In this document: positions 1 to 10,785 of the stretch, piece by piece
Layout of the letters: every line of letters begins with the position of its first letter
Position numbering within the stretch: position 1 is the first letter of the stretch
Assembly: GCA_025094145.1 (NCBI GenBank)
Contig: JALLLS010000004.1
Coordinates: forward strand, 1-64,000
Length of the DNA: 64,000 nucleotides
Source of the DNA: Spinellus fusiger
Taxonomy: Eukaryota; Mucoromycota; Mucoromycetes; Mucorales; Phycomycetaceae
Direction: 5' to 3'
The notes under the pieces: model-generated
Told to the model about the DNA's origin: nothing
The model's input: the letters and a program-made list of their open reading frames with translations, nothing else
Database searches by the model: none
Position numbers and translations under genes: made by a program

Positions 1-146
1 CGTGACAATAATAAGTGAAAATAGTGTATTTGAAGTGTTTCTATGTCTATCCCCCCCCCCTTTTTTTTCAAAAGTTCTCATAGGGTGGTTAATATGCCCA
101 ATGCGCGAATAGTAAATTACACCCAAAAAATAAAAAATACTTTGAA
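1..146 (+). mobile_element. 3' end of a LINE (non-LTR) element, copy 1, cut by window edge
   Basis: This stretch is the reverse complement of the ends at 699 and 21487. All three share the GGGTGG...TATGCCCAATG core and the A-rich tail finishing CTTTGAA. It lies in plus orientation and enters from the left edge, so only the 3' end is visible. The LINE assignment comes from copy 3, which still encodes an ORF2 C-terminus. Confidence 0.6.
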
Positions 147-698
147 CTGTAGATGAAAAAACCATAGTTTGTATTGTGAGTAATGCCCGCCGCCCCTGAC
201 AGTACTTTGAGGCAAGATGAAGAGAAACAAAACATCTATGAAAGTTAAAGTCTTACGTTTAGGGCAAATAGTCACAACCCTTTGATACTCATAGCTATAT
301 AAACAGTGTCATTTTAACTTGAATAAATCATCAAAGTTTGCAAATAGTAACTGTGTACCGTTCGTAGAAGAAATGGCTGTCTAAATATCGTGCAAGTCTG
401 ATTTTATTTACTAAGATATTCTTTTCTATTGTTTTACTTTCCACTACCATTGCTCTGTTTCCTTGGTTGTTCCAATCCGTTAAAAGCACTCTACACTATT
501 TGGTTGTATTTCTCTTTGGCCAAGAATCTCTATTGTTGAGTCCTTTCTCAAAACCAACTACTGTAGTACATCCCCAAGTGTACTCTCAAGTGGTAATATA
601 CTGTGTCCGTAGCTACCTCACTCTGAGACCTACAAGCCCCCTACGATCTTGCATTGCCCAAAATCACAGTGTCTTTAAGAAATATATTTTTTATACAG

Positions 699-1320
699 TT
701 CAAAGTATTTTTATTTTTTGGGTGTGGTTTGCTATTCGCGCATTGGGCATATCAGCCACCCTATGAGACCTTTTGTAAAATAAATGAGAATAGACATAGA
801 AACACTTCAAATACAAAAGTAGAAAAATGAATGCAAAGAGAGAGGAAACAGGAGAACAGAGAAACACAAAACCTCAAATGAGGGGAAAATGATGAAAAAT
901 GAGAAATGATGGTAAAATGAGAATTAAGAATAGACATCCAAAAGGCCATAAATTCAACAAAATAGGACACCAAAAAGATAACTGTCATCCTGTGGCGATT
1001 CGAAATCCAACGAGGGATACTTAGAGCAACTCGGACAATCCTGAAAATAAATACAGCAACTACACTAGCAGCTTCTGGTTTTGCTAGACGGGCTAAGAAT
1101 GGGTGGTAGAGGACAGATTGGAGAAGAAGTGAGGAGACAGCGTCTGCTGCTGAAGGAGTCTTTGCACTCTATGGCGGCGTTGGCGTTCCCGCTCAACACA
1201 CCCCATCAGCAGCCTCAATGAGCAGGCTACCAGCTGATGGCTCTACCTTAAATTCTCGAGTAGACGTGTCTCGATCAATGGCTTGCAGCAGTATTAACAA
1301 ACTGGGCCAGAGATCTCGCC
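699..1320 (-). mobile_element. 5'-truncated LINE 3' fragment, copy 2
   Basis: About 620 bp closely matches 21487-22104 in the same orientation, with small indels such as a longer AG-rich stretch near 830. Similarity stops abruptly after GGGCCAGAGATCTCGCC at 1320, as expected of 5' truncation or a break in copying. On the minus strand it keeps pieces of the ORF2 C-terminus in shifted frames. It faces copy 1 across about 550 bp, forming an inverted pair. Confidence 0.7.
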
Positions 1321-2390
1321 TATATTATTTACCAGCCACACTGTATTATCAGATACACCTCTTGTTTCTGTTATTTTGAACAATACATAGGACTCCATTG
1401 CTTATGAGTACACTTTTAATGACAAGAGACAGTGTAGTTAAATGAGTCTAAGATAGAGCTGCTGAGCCTTGACATGGGCATTAAAGTCATCAGACAGTAA
1501 GACACAACCTTCAAGCCTAAACAGTACTAGAAACACGGAAGTTTGTTCGGTGGTATAATGTTATAAGGCTGTTTCAGTGGGGAGGGTGTTGGGGGAATGA
1601 GTTATAGTAGAAGGTATTGTTGAAAAACTCAAAAAAAAAAACAAGATGTGTGTTTGTTTGAATTAAAAGGATATATTTCTCAAAGATTCATTGTATGAAT
1701 TTTGGTCTAGTTATATACATATTATTGTCTATGCTACAAAGATCTAAGTTATACAGTATAACTTAGTAAATTCAGGGATGGATTTCCCTCCCTTATCCTA
1801 TGTGTGTTTGAGGGGAGGAAAACCCTTCACATTTACAACAGTATAATAGACTTCAATAAATAAATTGATGTCTTGAGAGAAGCCTAATACCATGAACTGG
1901 AATACATCTCTTCTAAACCATGGAGTCAGTTACCGCCTACAGTAAGACAATATCAGACCTCATACAAGTAAAACAACTCAATTGAAAAATAGTAAATGAT
2001 ATAGTAATCACTTTTAACTAGTTCTTATAATGTCCAAATCTCAATCAAATTGAGTATCTACAATTTCACTCCAAGAATATCATTAGGAAGGACAGAGAGC
2101 TCTACTTTGTTAAGCAAAATCTAGAGTCCATTGTGGACTGAGATGGTGTAAAGTATAAAAAGAGGTGATAGACAACTTCATTGCCAACATAGGCCAGAGA
2201 TACTAGGCTGTGATAGATGCCATAGGTGGTCACAATGGTTAATAACCAACCTTGAAATAAAGCCCTTTTTTGTATTATAAACACCATTTTATGTATCTAT
2301 TAAAAGTTTTATGTTTATATCTAATGAATTCATAATTAATACTGTAACAAGACATCTACTAGTAATTGAAAATGAAGCCCATACTATTTT
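1321..2390. other. AT-rich intergenic DNA, no gene seen
   Basis: No open frame with recognisable protein similarity was found on either strand. The 147-698 stretch between the two LINE ends is likewise featureless. Confidence 0.5.
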
Positions 2391-2900
2391 ATGAAGAGCA
2401 GGAGATGCAGAAACCCAATATGTAAGTGAGTTCTGCCCTAGGATGCATGTATGCATAGATAGATAGATAGATAAATATTCTTCTTTCTTGATTAGGCTTC
2501 TGGACCGTATCAGAGACTTTAGGCAACAGAGGATCAGTAGGAATTCAGTAAGTTCCAAAACATGGGCTTCAAAAGGACCCCATGCTACGAATGACCCTCC
2601 TAATAATGCTGTTTAAACAAGGCAGGTCTTTACAGTAACTCACATGTCCAAGCCTATCAGCAGCTCGTAGAGAGATATCAATATGCAAAGGAAAGAACCA
2701 CCATGACAGCACAAGCAACATTGGGTGTGAGGGCATGGTTGAAGGAAAAGGCTAATATCACTGAAGCCAATGGAAGATTATTACAGAATGCCATGAAAGC
2801 CAGCCCATTGGCAATCAATGACCAGCACTTTATGGCTCAATTGAATACGTCTGAAGGCATTGTATGGAAGAAACGAAAGAGAAGATTAGAGAAGAGTTGA
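2391..2900 (+). CDS. Small unknown protein (115 aa), three exons
   Basis: Three exons can be joined in phase at 2391-2421, 2496-2547 and 2636-2900. The donors are GTAAGT at 2422 and 2548, and the acceptors are GATTAG and TTTACAG. The first intron carries a short GATA repeat near 2458. The predicted protein has 115 residues and is helical and basic, with the C-terminal run WKKRKRRLEKS resembling a nuclear localisation signal. I recognise no family. The start at 2391 is simply the first in-frame ATG, so upstream exons are possible. Consistent phase across two introns argues for a real gene, but nothing independent supports expression. Confidence 0.4.
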
Positions 2901-3038
2901 GGCATGTACATATGTGTGGATCCATAAGGAGGAGGAGGACAGAGATAAGAATTGGGCAGAAGATAGAGGACATGGAGAGGAATCAATGAAATAAAAGCAT
3001 ATCTATTCAATGAAGAAAGAAAGAAAGCTCAGTACACC

Positions 3039-4467
3039 TTAACGGGGTTTATCCACGGTCTCTCCATTGTAAACGAGTAGATTGGGTGTTTTAGAAGGGA
3101 GAGAAGAAAGTACATCTGCTATACTCATTTCAATGATCTGATCCTTGATCTCCTTGGCAGTGGCAGTGGTGTTTGCCTTACTCAAAAGATAAGCAGCCAG
3201 ACCAGCCACATGGGGCGAGGCCATGGAAGTGCCAGAGATCATCTTGGTAGCATAGTCGCCACCCTTCCATGCTGAAAGAATATTCATGCCTGGAGCAAAC
3301 ACATCGACACATGATCCATAGTTAGAGAAGTAGGCTCGTTCATCTTCAATTGTAGAAGCACCAACAGCCATGACCAATTCAGCTGAAGCAGGAGAAGAGC
3401 CACATGCATCTCTATTGTCATTTCCAGCTGCCACAACAAAGACCATGCCAGCCTCTACAGCCTACAACCCACCCAAACACACACCCAAACACACACCAAA
3501 TAGATATCACTACAATGTTCATATCATCATGACCCTAGTGACATTCTCTATCCCACTTCCCTTTACACATGCACTGACTTACACCATTGACTGCCATGTC
3601 CAATGCATTACTCTTTCCACCACCCAAACTCATGTTGGCTACAGATCCCTTGAAGACTCGACCTGTCTTTTCAGCCATAGCCTTCTCCTGCAAGTGCTGC
3701 TGTGTAGCCCAATCCACACCAGCAATGACATCCATCATGGATCCTGACCCATTGGATCGCAGTACTTTGACAGCTACAAGACGTGCCTTTTTCGCCACAC
3801 CGTACTTCTTACCAGCAATGGTACCAGCACAATGGGTTCCGTGACCATTCCCATCCACATCCTCTTCTTTTGTAGGCAATGTCTGCCCCCACACTGCTCT
3901 TCCTTCAAAATCCGCATGACCTGTATGAATCCCAGTATCCACCACATACACTGTCACATCTTTGCCTGCTTCTGAGCTATAGGCATACTGGTTAAAGGTA
4001 CGAAGACTCAGAGCATCTTGGTGAGAAATACGAGCGAGTCCCCATGGAGCCCCTCTTTGCAACTCCATTGTAGACACTCTTATGTTCTTCTCTACCCAAA
4101 GAACATGAGGGGACTTGCGGATATCCTCCACCAAGACAGAACTGAATTGACCAGCATAGCCTTTGAAATGAGGGGTATTGTAGATATGGTCTATTCTGCT
4201 GTGAAGAATGACTCCAGCCCTCTGAAAACTGCTTGTGTGGATGTCTTGTAACTGTCTCTGTAGCGACTGGTGGTGGGTGTCTATTGGACAAGCATCGAGT
4301 GTGGGTTGAAGAACAACAATGTAGTGGTGGGAAATGGTCTCTGTCTCGTCATGAGCATACAGAGGAGCAGTAACAATACCGTCTGAGAAGCGCAAGGGAA
4401 GAATCATAGGAATGGCAGTGGCAGAGCCCACTACCAAGAAGGGAATGAAGAAGAATGAAGGCTTCAT
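3039..4467 (-). CDS. Secreted or vacuolar subtilisin-like serine protease (S8A, proteinase K type)
   Basis: Two exons, 3583-4467 and 3462 boundary to 3039-3461, are joined across a 121-nt intron (GTAAGT to TGTAG) and encode 435 residues. The N-terminus is a hydrophobic signal peptide. An inhibitor-I9-like propeptide follows (SHHYIVVLQ to the WVEKN region), and then the catalytic domain. The triad is visible as DTG (VYVVDTGIHTG), HGTHCAG and GTSMASPHVAG, with the oxyanion region in AAGNDN. The family hydrolyses proteins after autocatalytic removal of the propeptide. Length and order match fungal proteinase K, cerevisin and alkaline proteases. No GPI or membrane tail is seen. Whether it is extracellular or vacuolar cannot be told from sequence. 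It shares a 310-bp promoter region with the divergent XRCC2-like gene. Confidence 0.93.
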
Positions 4468-4554
4468 TGATGTGTTTTGGTGTGTTTTGGTGTGTTTTAT
4501 GGGTGGCTACAGAATACAGTAAAAGAACAAGAGAAAAGAAAAAGGGGGAGGCTG

Positions 4555-4562
4555 TATTTATA
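4555..4562 (-). promoter_or_regulatory. TATA box of the subtilase gene
   Basis: TATAAATA on the minus strand lies about 90 nt upstream of the protease ATG, a plausible core-promoter distance for a fungal gene with a short leader. Confidence 0.45.
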
Positions 4563-4720
4563 GAGAAGAGGGTGTGACGGGTGTGGCGGGTGATTCTGAT
4601 GCATAAGGTCAGATGGGGAATGACAACTGTGGGTATCTGGATGCCTTTTCTGTTGCCATTTCTTCACCGTATTCAGCACACGTCTGCTCTCCAAGTAATA
4701 AATACAATGGAGGGCTATTA

Positions 4721-4728
4721 TATATAAA
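4721..4728 (+). promoter_or_regulatory. TATA box of the XRCC2-like gene
   Basis: TATATAAA lies about 50 nt upstream of the ATG at 4778, within an AT-rich run. The divergent neighbour has its own TATA box, so the shared 310-bp spacer holds two core promoters. Confidence 0.4.
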
Positions 4729-4777
4729 CATATATAAGAGACAGTGGTTCTAATAGTGGGGATAGCTACAAACAGCC

Positions 4778-5308
4778 ATGGTCCGTGGGGAGAGAATTCC
4801 AGTGGTTTGGCCTGACTCAATGGAGGCTGTGGTGGGAACACGCGGGGTGTGCTTAGGAGACACATTAGAGGTGTTGGGTCCATCTGGAAGTGGCAAGACA
4901 CACGTCATGACCCAAATCGCCACCCAAATCGCCACCCACACCCACACCAGTGTTGTCTATATTGATCTTGACAACAGACAACAGCTGTCCACTCTCCTGC
5001 CTGCTTCTGTCCATGTGTTCCAACCAAAGGACAGTGTGGCAGCAGAGGCCACCCTACGAGGACTTGACCAATGGATGCAGACATCCCATGGCCCTGTGTG
5101 TGTGTGTATCGATGGCACAGTAGAGAGATGGGAGCCTGCTTTGGAATGTCAGGCTCACTGGGGATACGTGCTTGTGACATCATGCAAGATAAGAAGAAGT
5201 CCTGGCAGTGGTGGCCATAGCAGTGGTGACTATAGCAGTGGTGGCCATAGCGGGTATCGATTTCAAGTGCAGGAGAGACACATTCTCCATGCTGAGGCAT
5301 TTCAGTGA
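4778..5308 (+). CDS. XRCC2-like RecA/Rad51-paralogue ATPase
   Basis: This intronless frame encodes 176 residues. A Walker A motif, GPSGSGKT, lies at residues 34-41. A strand ending VVYIDLDN then matches the acidic position after the second beta strand of Rad51 paralogues. A Walker-B-like strand, VCVCIDG, follows, and the end GYRFQVQERHIL resembles the last strand of XRCC2. In XRCC2 the family role is homologous recombination together with other Rad51 paralogues. The protein is shorter than animal XRCC2 (roughly 216-280 residues). It carries a low-complexity Gly/Ser/His insert (GGHSSGDYSSGGHSG) where the family has a loop. A generic RecA-fold ATPase is the alternative. Confidence 0.6.
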   Translation: MVRGERIPVVWPDSMEAVVGTRGVCLGDTLEVLGPSGSGKTHVMTQIATQIATHTHTSVVYIDLDNRQQLSTLLPASVHVFQPKDSVAAEATLRGLDQWMQTSHGPVCVCIDGTVERWEPALECQAHWGYVLVTSCKIRRSPGSGGHSSGDYSSGGHSGYRFQVQERHILHAEAFQ

Positions 5309-5758
5309 CGCCTGTGTTGCGCTTGTGTTCCTTCCTTTTCCCTGAACCTCTTTTTCACTGTTGTTATTGCCTTTTTCGTATGACTATTTTTCAACTGTCT
5401 TTTTTGCTTAATTTTTTACTTTTTTATTTTTACTCTTTTTTATATCTATATTTAAGCATTTTGATAGAGAGATAGAAATATATCCTCTTTTTGTCTACTG
5501 TTTACTTTATTTATTTTACGTTATTCTATTATCTGTTTGTTGATTTACCACCACGTCTTTATATATATATATATATATATTTATATATACATAATTATAT
5601 ATTCTATTTTATGAAACAATAGTTTATCAGTGAATTAGTGGAATATCAGTGAATTACCAGCCAATTAGTGGAGTATCAGTGAATTACCAGCCAAAACTCA
5701 TCCCTTAAGCCTGTCTGCTATCATCCACCCCTTCTCATGGACTGCTGGTCCTATTAAA
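5309..5758. other. Intergenic, AT-rich, with a TA microsatellite
   Basis: T-rich DNA holds an alternating TA run at about 5561-5606 and imperfect copies of a 20-22 bp AGTGAATTACCAGCCAA unit at 5627-5695. It separates the XRCC2-like and PX-kinase genes, so it probably holds the terminator of the first and the promoter of the second. Confidence 0.4.
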
Positions 5759-7981
5759 ATGCTCCTTGCCCATTCTCCATGCATATCCCCCTCTCCACAG
5801 GAAATCAAGATCGCTGTCATTGAATCCACAGTTGTTCTTCAGACAGCAGGCACTTCAAATCCATCCAGTCGTGCAGTAGCAGTAATGTCCATTCTATAAA
5901 TACCAACTCACTCTCCTGATTCTATTAGGTCTTCAATGTCATTGCCCAAGACAATGAAAAGTATATCTCACTTATACGCTTTATCCCTGACTTTATTGAA
6001 TTCAACCAACGGGTAAACACAGATATGCATTCCATCACACATCGGTATTAATGATGAAAAGAGTGTCTATAGATCAAAGCTTATTATCCTCGTATTAGAC
6101 TCACCCTACCCACTCTCTCTGATCCCAATGTCACAAAGCGTAGTTCTCTCAGATTGTTTCTCGGAGGATTTCTCATCAAACGCCATAAAACAAATGCAAG
6201 GAAGATTGAATGTTATCTGCAGCAGTGCATAGAACATCCTCTGCTTCGGTTCTCATCCTTACTCTGTGACTTTCTTTCTGTTCAGAGAGCAGAAGATGCC
6301 ATGTCAAGACTCACTCTTTATCCCAGCCCAGTGTCTAGTGTTTCGCCTGTGCCTTCCTTAACATTTCCCACTGTGACCATGACTACTCTAGCCACGACAC
6401 TGCCAGAGACACTAGCCACAACAGAAGCAACCACAACTGCTGTGCCTGCTATGCCTGCTATGCCTACTATGCCTACTATGCCTACTATGCCTGCTATATC
6501 TACAGCACCTGCCACACCTCCCTTGGTGATGGGTGAGGAAGAAACCCTACAAATGAAGGACTTTACTCTGGTCAAGGTCCTTGGAAAGGGCTGTATGGGA
6601 AAGGTCCTCCTGGCTCGTAACCACCAATCCCATAAGCTCTATGCTCTCAAGGCCATTAGCAAGGCATGGGCGATTACCCAGCGCGAGACGGAACATACAA
6701 GAGCAGAGAGGGATGTACTGGCTGCTATTACGAAGCTACGACACCCCTTCCTCGTCCATCTTCATTTCTCCTTCCAAAATACCCATCAATTGTTCCTTGT
6801 ATTGGATTATCATCGAGGCGGTGATCTTGCCACCCACCTCACCCACAGTGGATATTTCATACCCGATCGCTGTCTGTTGTACACCGCCGAAATACTGTTG
6901 GGATTACAAGCGTTACATCGTCTGGGCATTGTCTACAGGTACTATACACACCAGTACATACTAGTACACACCCTGATAAGAGAAAGATAAACAAGCGACA
7001 ATAGGATCTACAACCACTTATCCCTCCTTTCTTTCTTTCTTTCTTCTCCATGATAGGGATCTTAAGCCAGAGAACATCCTCTTGGCAGCCGATGGTCATG
7101 TTGTTCTTACTGATTTTGGTCTTTCCAAACAGTTCCATGCTGCCACAGAACACCAACGCACCCATACCTTTTGTGGTACTCCCGACTACCTCGCACCAGA
7201 AATATTAAAAGGCCAGGCCTACTCCTATGCAGTGGACTATTGGAGTCTAGGCACCCTTCTCTATGAAATGCTCACAGGCACCCCACCCTTCTGGGCAGAA
7301 CCCCATTCTGAAATGTACAGGCGAATCATGGAGGACCCTCTTGAGTTCCCTACAGACATGGATCCAATAACAGCCGATCTATTGCAAGGCTTGTTGGAGC
7401 GCAATCCTCTTCTGAGACTGGGAACAGGCAGAGGAGGAGATGCACAGATCCGCTCTCATCCTTATTTCAGCTGTTTGGACTGGTCTGATGTCTACCACCG
7501 ACGCATTTCTCCTGTGTATATGCCTACTCTTGCATCAGAAACAGACATGCGCTATGTGGACCCTGAGTTTGCTGCCATGTCACCTCGGCTGTCTGTGCCT
7601 GATAGCAGTGCGTCTATGGACGAAGCATGTCAGCAGGTGTTTGAAGGCTACTCTTATCTGGCAGAGAGCAGACTGTCGATGTCTGATCTGGTGTCTATGG
7701 CAGACAGTCTGGATCCTCCTACTGAGTGGACAGGACTTAGTCTGGAGCATGAAATGAGAGATGTACGGACAGAAAGTGTGTACAGTGTAGAGAGTATAGA
7801 GGGCGAGGAGATGATGTATCGGTCTGTCAGTATGAACAGAGCCGACAGTGATAAGACAGACCCTGGGTTTTCTCGGCCGTTCATGGCCTATCCACACAGC
7901 TACCTGCCTTACCATGAACATTCTGTCATGTCCCTTGGTTCTGTATACCATGTGGATGATATCTCTTCTATCTATGACTGA
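5759..7981 (+). CDS. PX-domain AGC-family protein kinase (SGK-like)
   Basis: Four exons fit in phase: 5759-5881, 5929-6012, 6073-6938 and 7057-7981, giving about 665 residues. The N-terminal exons form a PX phosphoinositide-binding domain (DFIEFNQRIKAYYP, then a proline-rich LPTL, then YLQQCIEHPLLRFS). A Ser/Thr/Pro/Ala linker with MPTMPTMP repeats follows. The AGC kinase domain starts near residue 230. It has VAIK-like YALKAI, YRDLKPEN, DFGLSKQF, activation-loop TFCGTPDYLAPE and a C-terminal hydrophobic motif, FEGYSYL, near residue 553. Such kinases are recruited to membranes by PX and phosphorylated by PDK1 and TORC2. The glycine loop reads GKGCMGKV, with Met where Phe is usual. The 5' end is uncertain because a polypyrimidine-CAG just before 5801 could mark a further upstream exon. 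Confidence 0.88.
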
Positions 7982-8146
7982 CAGGGGTGGATGAACAGAC
8001 AGACAGATGTCTTGCTATTCTTTCTACTGCTGATCACTTTGCATAGACACTCTTACTCTATTTTATTTTTCCATTCTTCCATGTTCTCATTCTTTTTTCT
8101 ATTTTGCTGGTCAATAGAGTCACTCTTATCTACTCTTCATAGTAGG

Positions 8147-8938
8147 CTAGGATGTAGGGCGTTTATTCATAAAGGGTTGTTGGAGTGCCTTTTGCAGTCT
8201 TGCTATCTTCTGCTGTCCAAATCCCGGACAAAGAGACATAGCGTGGGGTGTGGCCTTTACAATGCCATGAAAAGAACCAAAATTAGAGAGAAGAGTCAAT
8301 ACATCTGTCTTATTGACACTTCTCACATGGGTGAGACTGTTTGCCATATTGATATAGTAGTCTTCTACCCCACGCTCCCTAATAAGATCGCTGGACTTAT
8401 TCTCAAAGTATTTGTAGGTCTCCAAGTGCCGTGCTGCTTCTTCATCACTCCACACCAGTATCATAGTAAAAGCATGGGTAATGGCTGATGTGTTGAGTTT
8501 TCTTAGTATGTCGTGGCAGTTCTCGCAGTCCACACGAATAAGCAGGACTCTAAGAACATATGCATGGGCCAAGAGTGTCATGCGTTCGTAGATATAGTCA
8601 GGGTGGAGGCGGTGGTAGCGTAGACTGAGGAAAAGAACACCTGTTGTCCTTCCAACAAGATAATCAGGCTTCAATGCACTGTCTAGTTCCCAAGCTACAT
8701 TGCGAATATGTTTTAGTAGTGGGTTATTGCTTTGGTTGCTGTTGACAAGAATAGCACTTCCATAAGAACGACGAGCCAACAAGCGTTGTGGTTGTGGTTG
8801 TGGCTGTGGCTGTGGCTGTGGCTGTAGAATATAGGAAACTTTCTTGGGGTTAGTACCAGACACTGGTGTTGTGTCAGAAACACTGTCCATAGGGAAGAGA
8901 AACAAGAACAGCTTAAAATGAGAAAGTCCATTGCCCAT
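8147..8938 (-). CDS. ERCC1: ERCC1/Rad10/Swi10 DNA repair endonuclease subunit
   Basis: This intronless minus-strand frame encodes up to 263 residues. The central domain carries the ERCC1 signature: NVAWE, PDYLVGRTTGVLFLSLRYH, LHPDYI, RVLLIRVD and AARHLETYK. A C-terminal helix-hairpin-helix follows (SVNKTDVLTLLSNFGS, LCPGFGQQKIARL). ERCC1 is the non-catalytic partner of XPF/Rad1 in the structure-specific nuclease of nucleotide-excision and crosslink repair. The N-terminus has a (QP)n tract encoded by a CAACCA-type repeat at about 8790-8822. Two starts are possible, Met at 8938 or Met at 8890 (MDSVSD). It converges on the PX kinase with a 165-bp gap and diverges from the Nab2-like gene with only about 90 bp between. 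Confidence 0.95.
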   Translation of the reverse strand: MGNGLSHFKLFLFLFPMDSVSDTTPVSGTNPKKVSYILQPQPQPQPQPQPQRLLARRSYGSAILVNSNQSNNPLLKHIRNVAWELDSALKPDYLVGRTTGVLFLSLRYHRLHPDYIYERMTLLAHAYVLRVLLIRVDCENCHDILRKLNTSAITHAFTMILVWSDEEAARHLETYKYFENKSSDLIRERGVEDYYINMANSLTHVRSVNKTDVLTLLSNFGSFHGIVKATPHAMSLCPGFGQQKIARLQKALQQPFMNKRPTS

Positions 8939-9029
8939 TCTAACAGTCACATGATGGTCCCGCGTCTATGTCTGCTTCAGTAGGTCCAGTCTTAGCCAGA
9001 AAAAAAATTATTGCTTTACCCTACTGATC
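8939..9029. promoter_or_regulatory. Compact divergent promoter of ERCC1 and the Nab2-like gene
   Basis: Only 91 bp lie between the most upstream ATG of ERCC1 and the ATG at 9030 (139 bp if the inner ERCC1 start is used). No clear TATA box is visible. The core elements of the two genes must be shared or overlapping. Confidence 0.4.
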
Positions 9030-10785
9030 ATGACCATGCAGCCTCACGATTGGAATACGTTGAAGGTAAGAATGGGCCAATAAAAAAGACATAACACTGA
9101 TAAACAATCCAAAAATACTTTTAGGAAGAGATTCAAACTAAATGTGCAGCCTATGATTACACGGACGCAGCAGGTACGTTGATAACGTTATTGTTCTGTT
9201 CATGAATAGATCTTGGTACTTATGAGAGGGTTGTATAGACACCACTCTTTCTGACTTTATCCTCAATCTGATGCAGCTGGGCAAGGAGGCTGATCAAGTG
9301 AATGAAGAACTCCAACAATGTAAGTGATGATACATCACTTGTATATGCTATTATGCTAACATCACCTATTCCTGTTTTCTTGCTCTTCTAGTGGTGGGAT
9401 CTGATTACGGTAGGCTATTTGATCCTAACACTCTAAGCATAAATACTTACACGTTCTGGACAAAACAAAACAAAACAAAAAAGACACCTTCTTGACTGAA
9501 TGGATCTTCAGAAGAGTGGAGGAGCTGAAGAGTCCCCAAGAGACAGAACCAACACCCATGGAGATTGTCCCACAGATAGCAAGACCGGATAGACACAACA
9601 GGATCTTTGCTCAGGCCATGGGTAGTGTGGGCGCTGCTTCTGGAAGAAGTGAGGCTGGACACTCGTCCTCTCCACAAGCATCACGTCGCCAGATGGACCG
9701 TTTTCGCTCTAATTCTCGGTCTCGTTCTCGTTCTCGCTCTCCTATTCGTCATCGTAGAAGAGAAGAGCCCTCCCACCGTGATGAGAATGTCTTTTCGCGT
9801 CTGGGAGATACTTCCCGACGTGTGACATCGCACACAGGTAAGGAAGAGCGTTGAGTAAACTATAGGGCATGTCTTTCTTACCTGTCTATTTCTATCTCTC
9901 TATACCTTATAGCTCCACGATTCTCTGTATTTGACCGTCTGGGCAGTGCCCGACCACAGTTGTTGGATCGCATACCACGACACACTGCACCAAAACACAA
10001 ATCAGAAATAGAAACAGACCATGGACAGAGTGGACAGGACACACCCATCGGCCATACACAAGACAGGTGTAAATTCTGGCCAACTTGCCAAAAGGGCGAG
10101 ACGTGTCACTACTTCCATCCACGCACCATTTGCCCGTAAGTCACTGATGCCCTTGTTTCATTGTCTATTTCATTGTTCCTTAATCTTTACTATGGATCTA
10201 GTGATTTTCCACACTGTGTTAAAAAGGTCACCGAGTGTATGTTTATTCATCCCGAGACAACCAAGGCCACACCACCCTCCAGAGGCGTAAAAATGAATAT
10301 TCCCTGTCGATTCTTCCCTTACTGCTCCAATCCCGTATGTCCTTTTATGCACCCAGAGGTGCCAGTACAGCCCACAGTAGCCCAACGAGTGCCAGTACCT
10401 TGCAACCAAGGAGCTGAGTGCAAACGGCCAGGCTGCCATTTCATTCATCCCAATGATCCTGTTTCGGTAGAGATTCTTGTAAGTCATGCAAGGGCCCTGT
10501 AGGAGAGAATAGTACTTATGGATCGTGTTTTTTTTCTAGTGTAAATATGATGGTGTTTGCACACGACCCAACTGTTTTTATAAGCACTCTGTCATGCCAG
10601 CAACACATGCCAACAGAACACTGCGCTCTGATACAACAAGTCACCGCCAATTCTCTGTGCCAGAAAATGCTGTTCTTGAACGAATCCCCGTGGGTGAAAG
10701 TGCAGACCTGATAAACCCAAATACAGGTCTTGTAGAAGAGCAAGATGAAAATGATATGGAAAAGGATGCAGTCATGGATGCATAA
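9030..10785 (+). CDS. nab2: Nab2/ZC3H14-type CCCH zinc-finger poly(A)-RNA-binding protein
   Basis: Eight exons join in phase: 9030-9065, 9125-9173, 9239-9319, 9392-9409, 9484-9837, 9913-10135, 10202-10478 and 10540-10785, giving 427 residues. The N-terminal helical domain (FILNLMQLGKEADQVNEEL) resembles the PWI-like fold of Nab2 and ZC3H14. A Ser-Arg-rich region (RSNSRSRSRSRSPIRHRR) follows. Five tandem CCCH fingers come last (spacings C-x5-C-x4/6-C-x3-H), for example CRFFPYCSNPVCPFMH and CKYDGVCTRPNCFYKH. The family binds poly(A) tails and controls tail length and mRNA export in the nucleus. Exon 4 is only 18 nt. The intron before exon 5 ends in an A-rich (CAAAA)n run with no pyrimidine tract, unusual for a 3' splice site. 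Confidence 0.92.
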
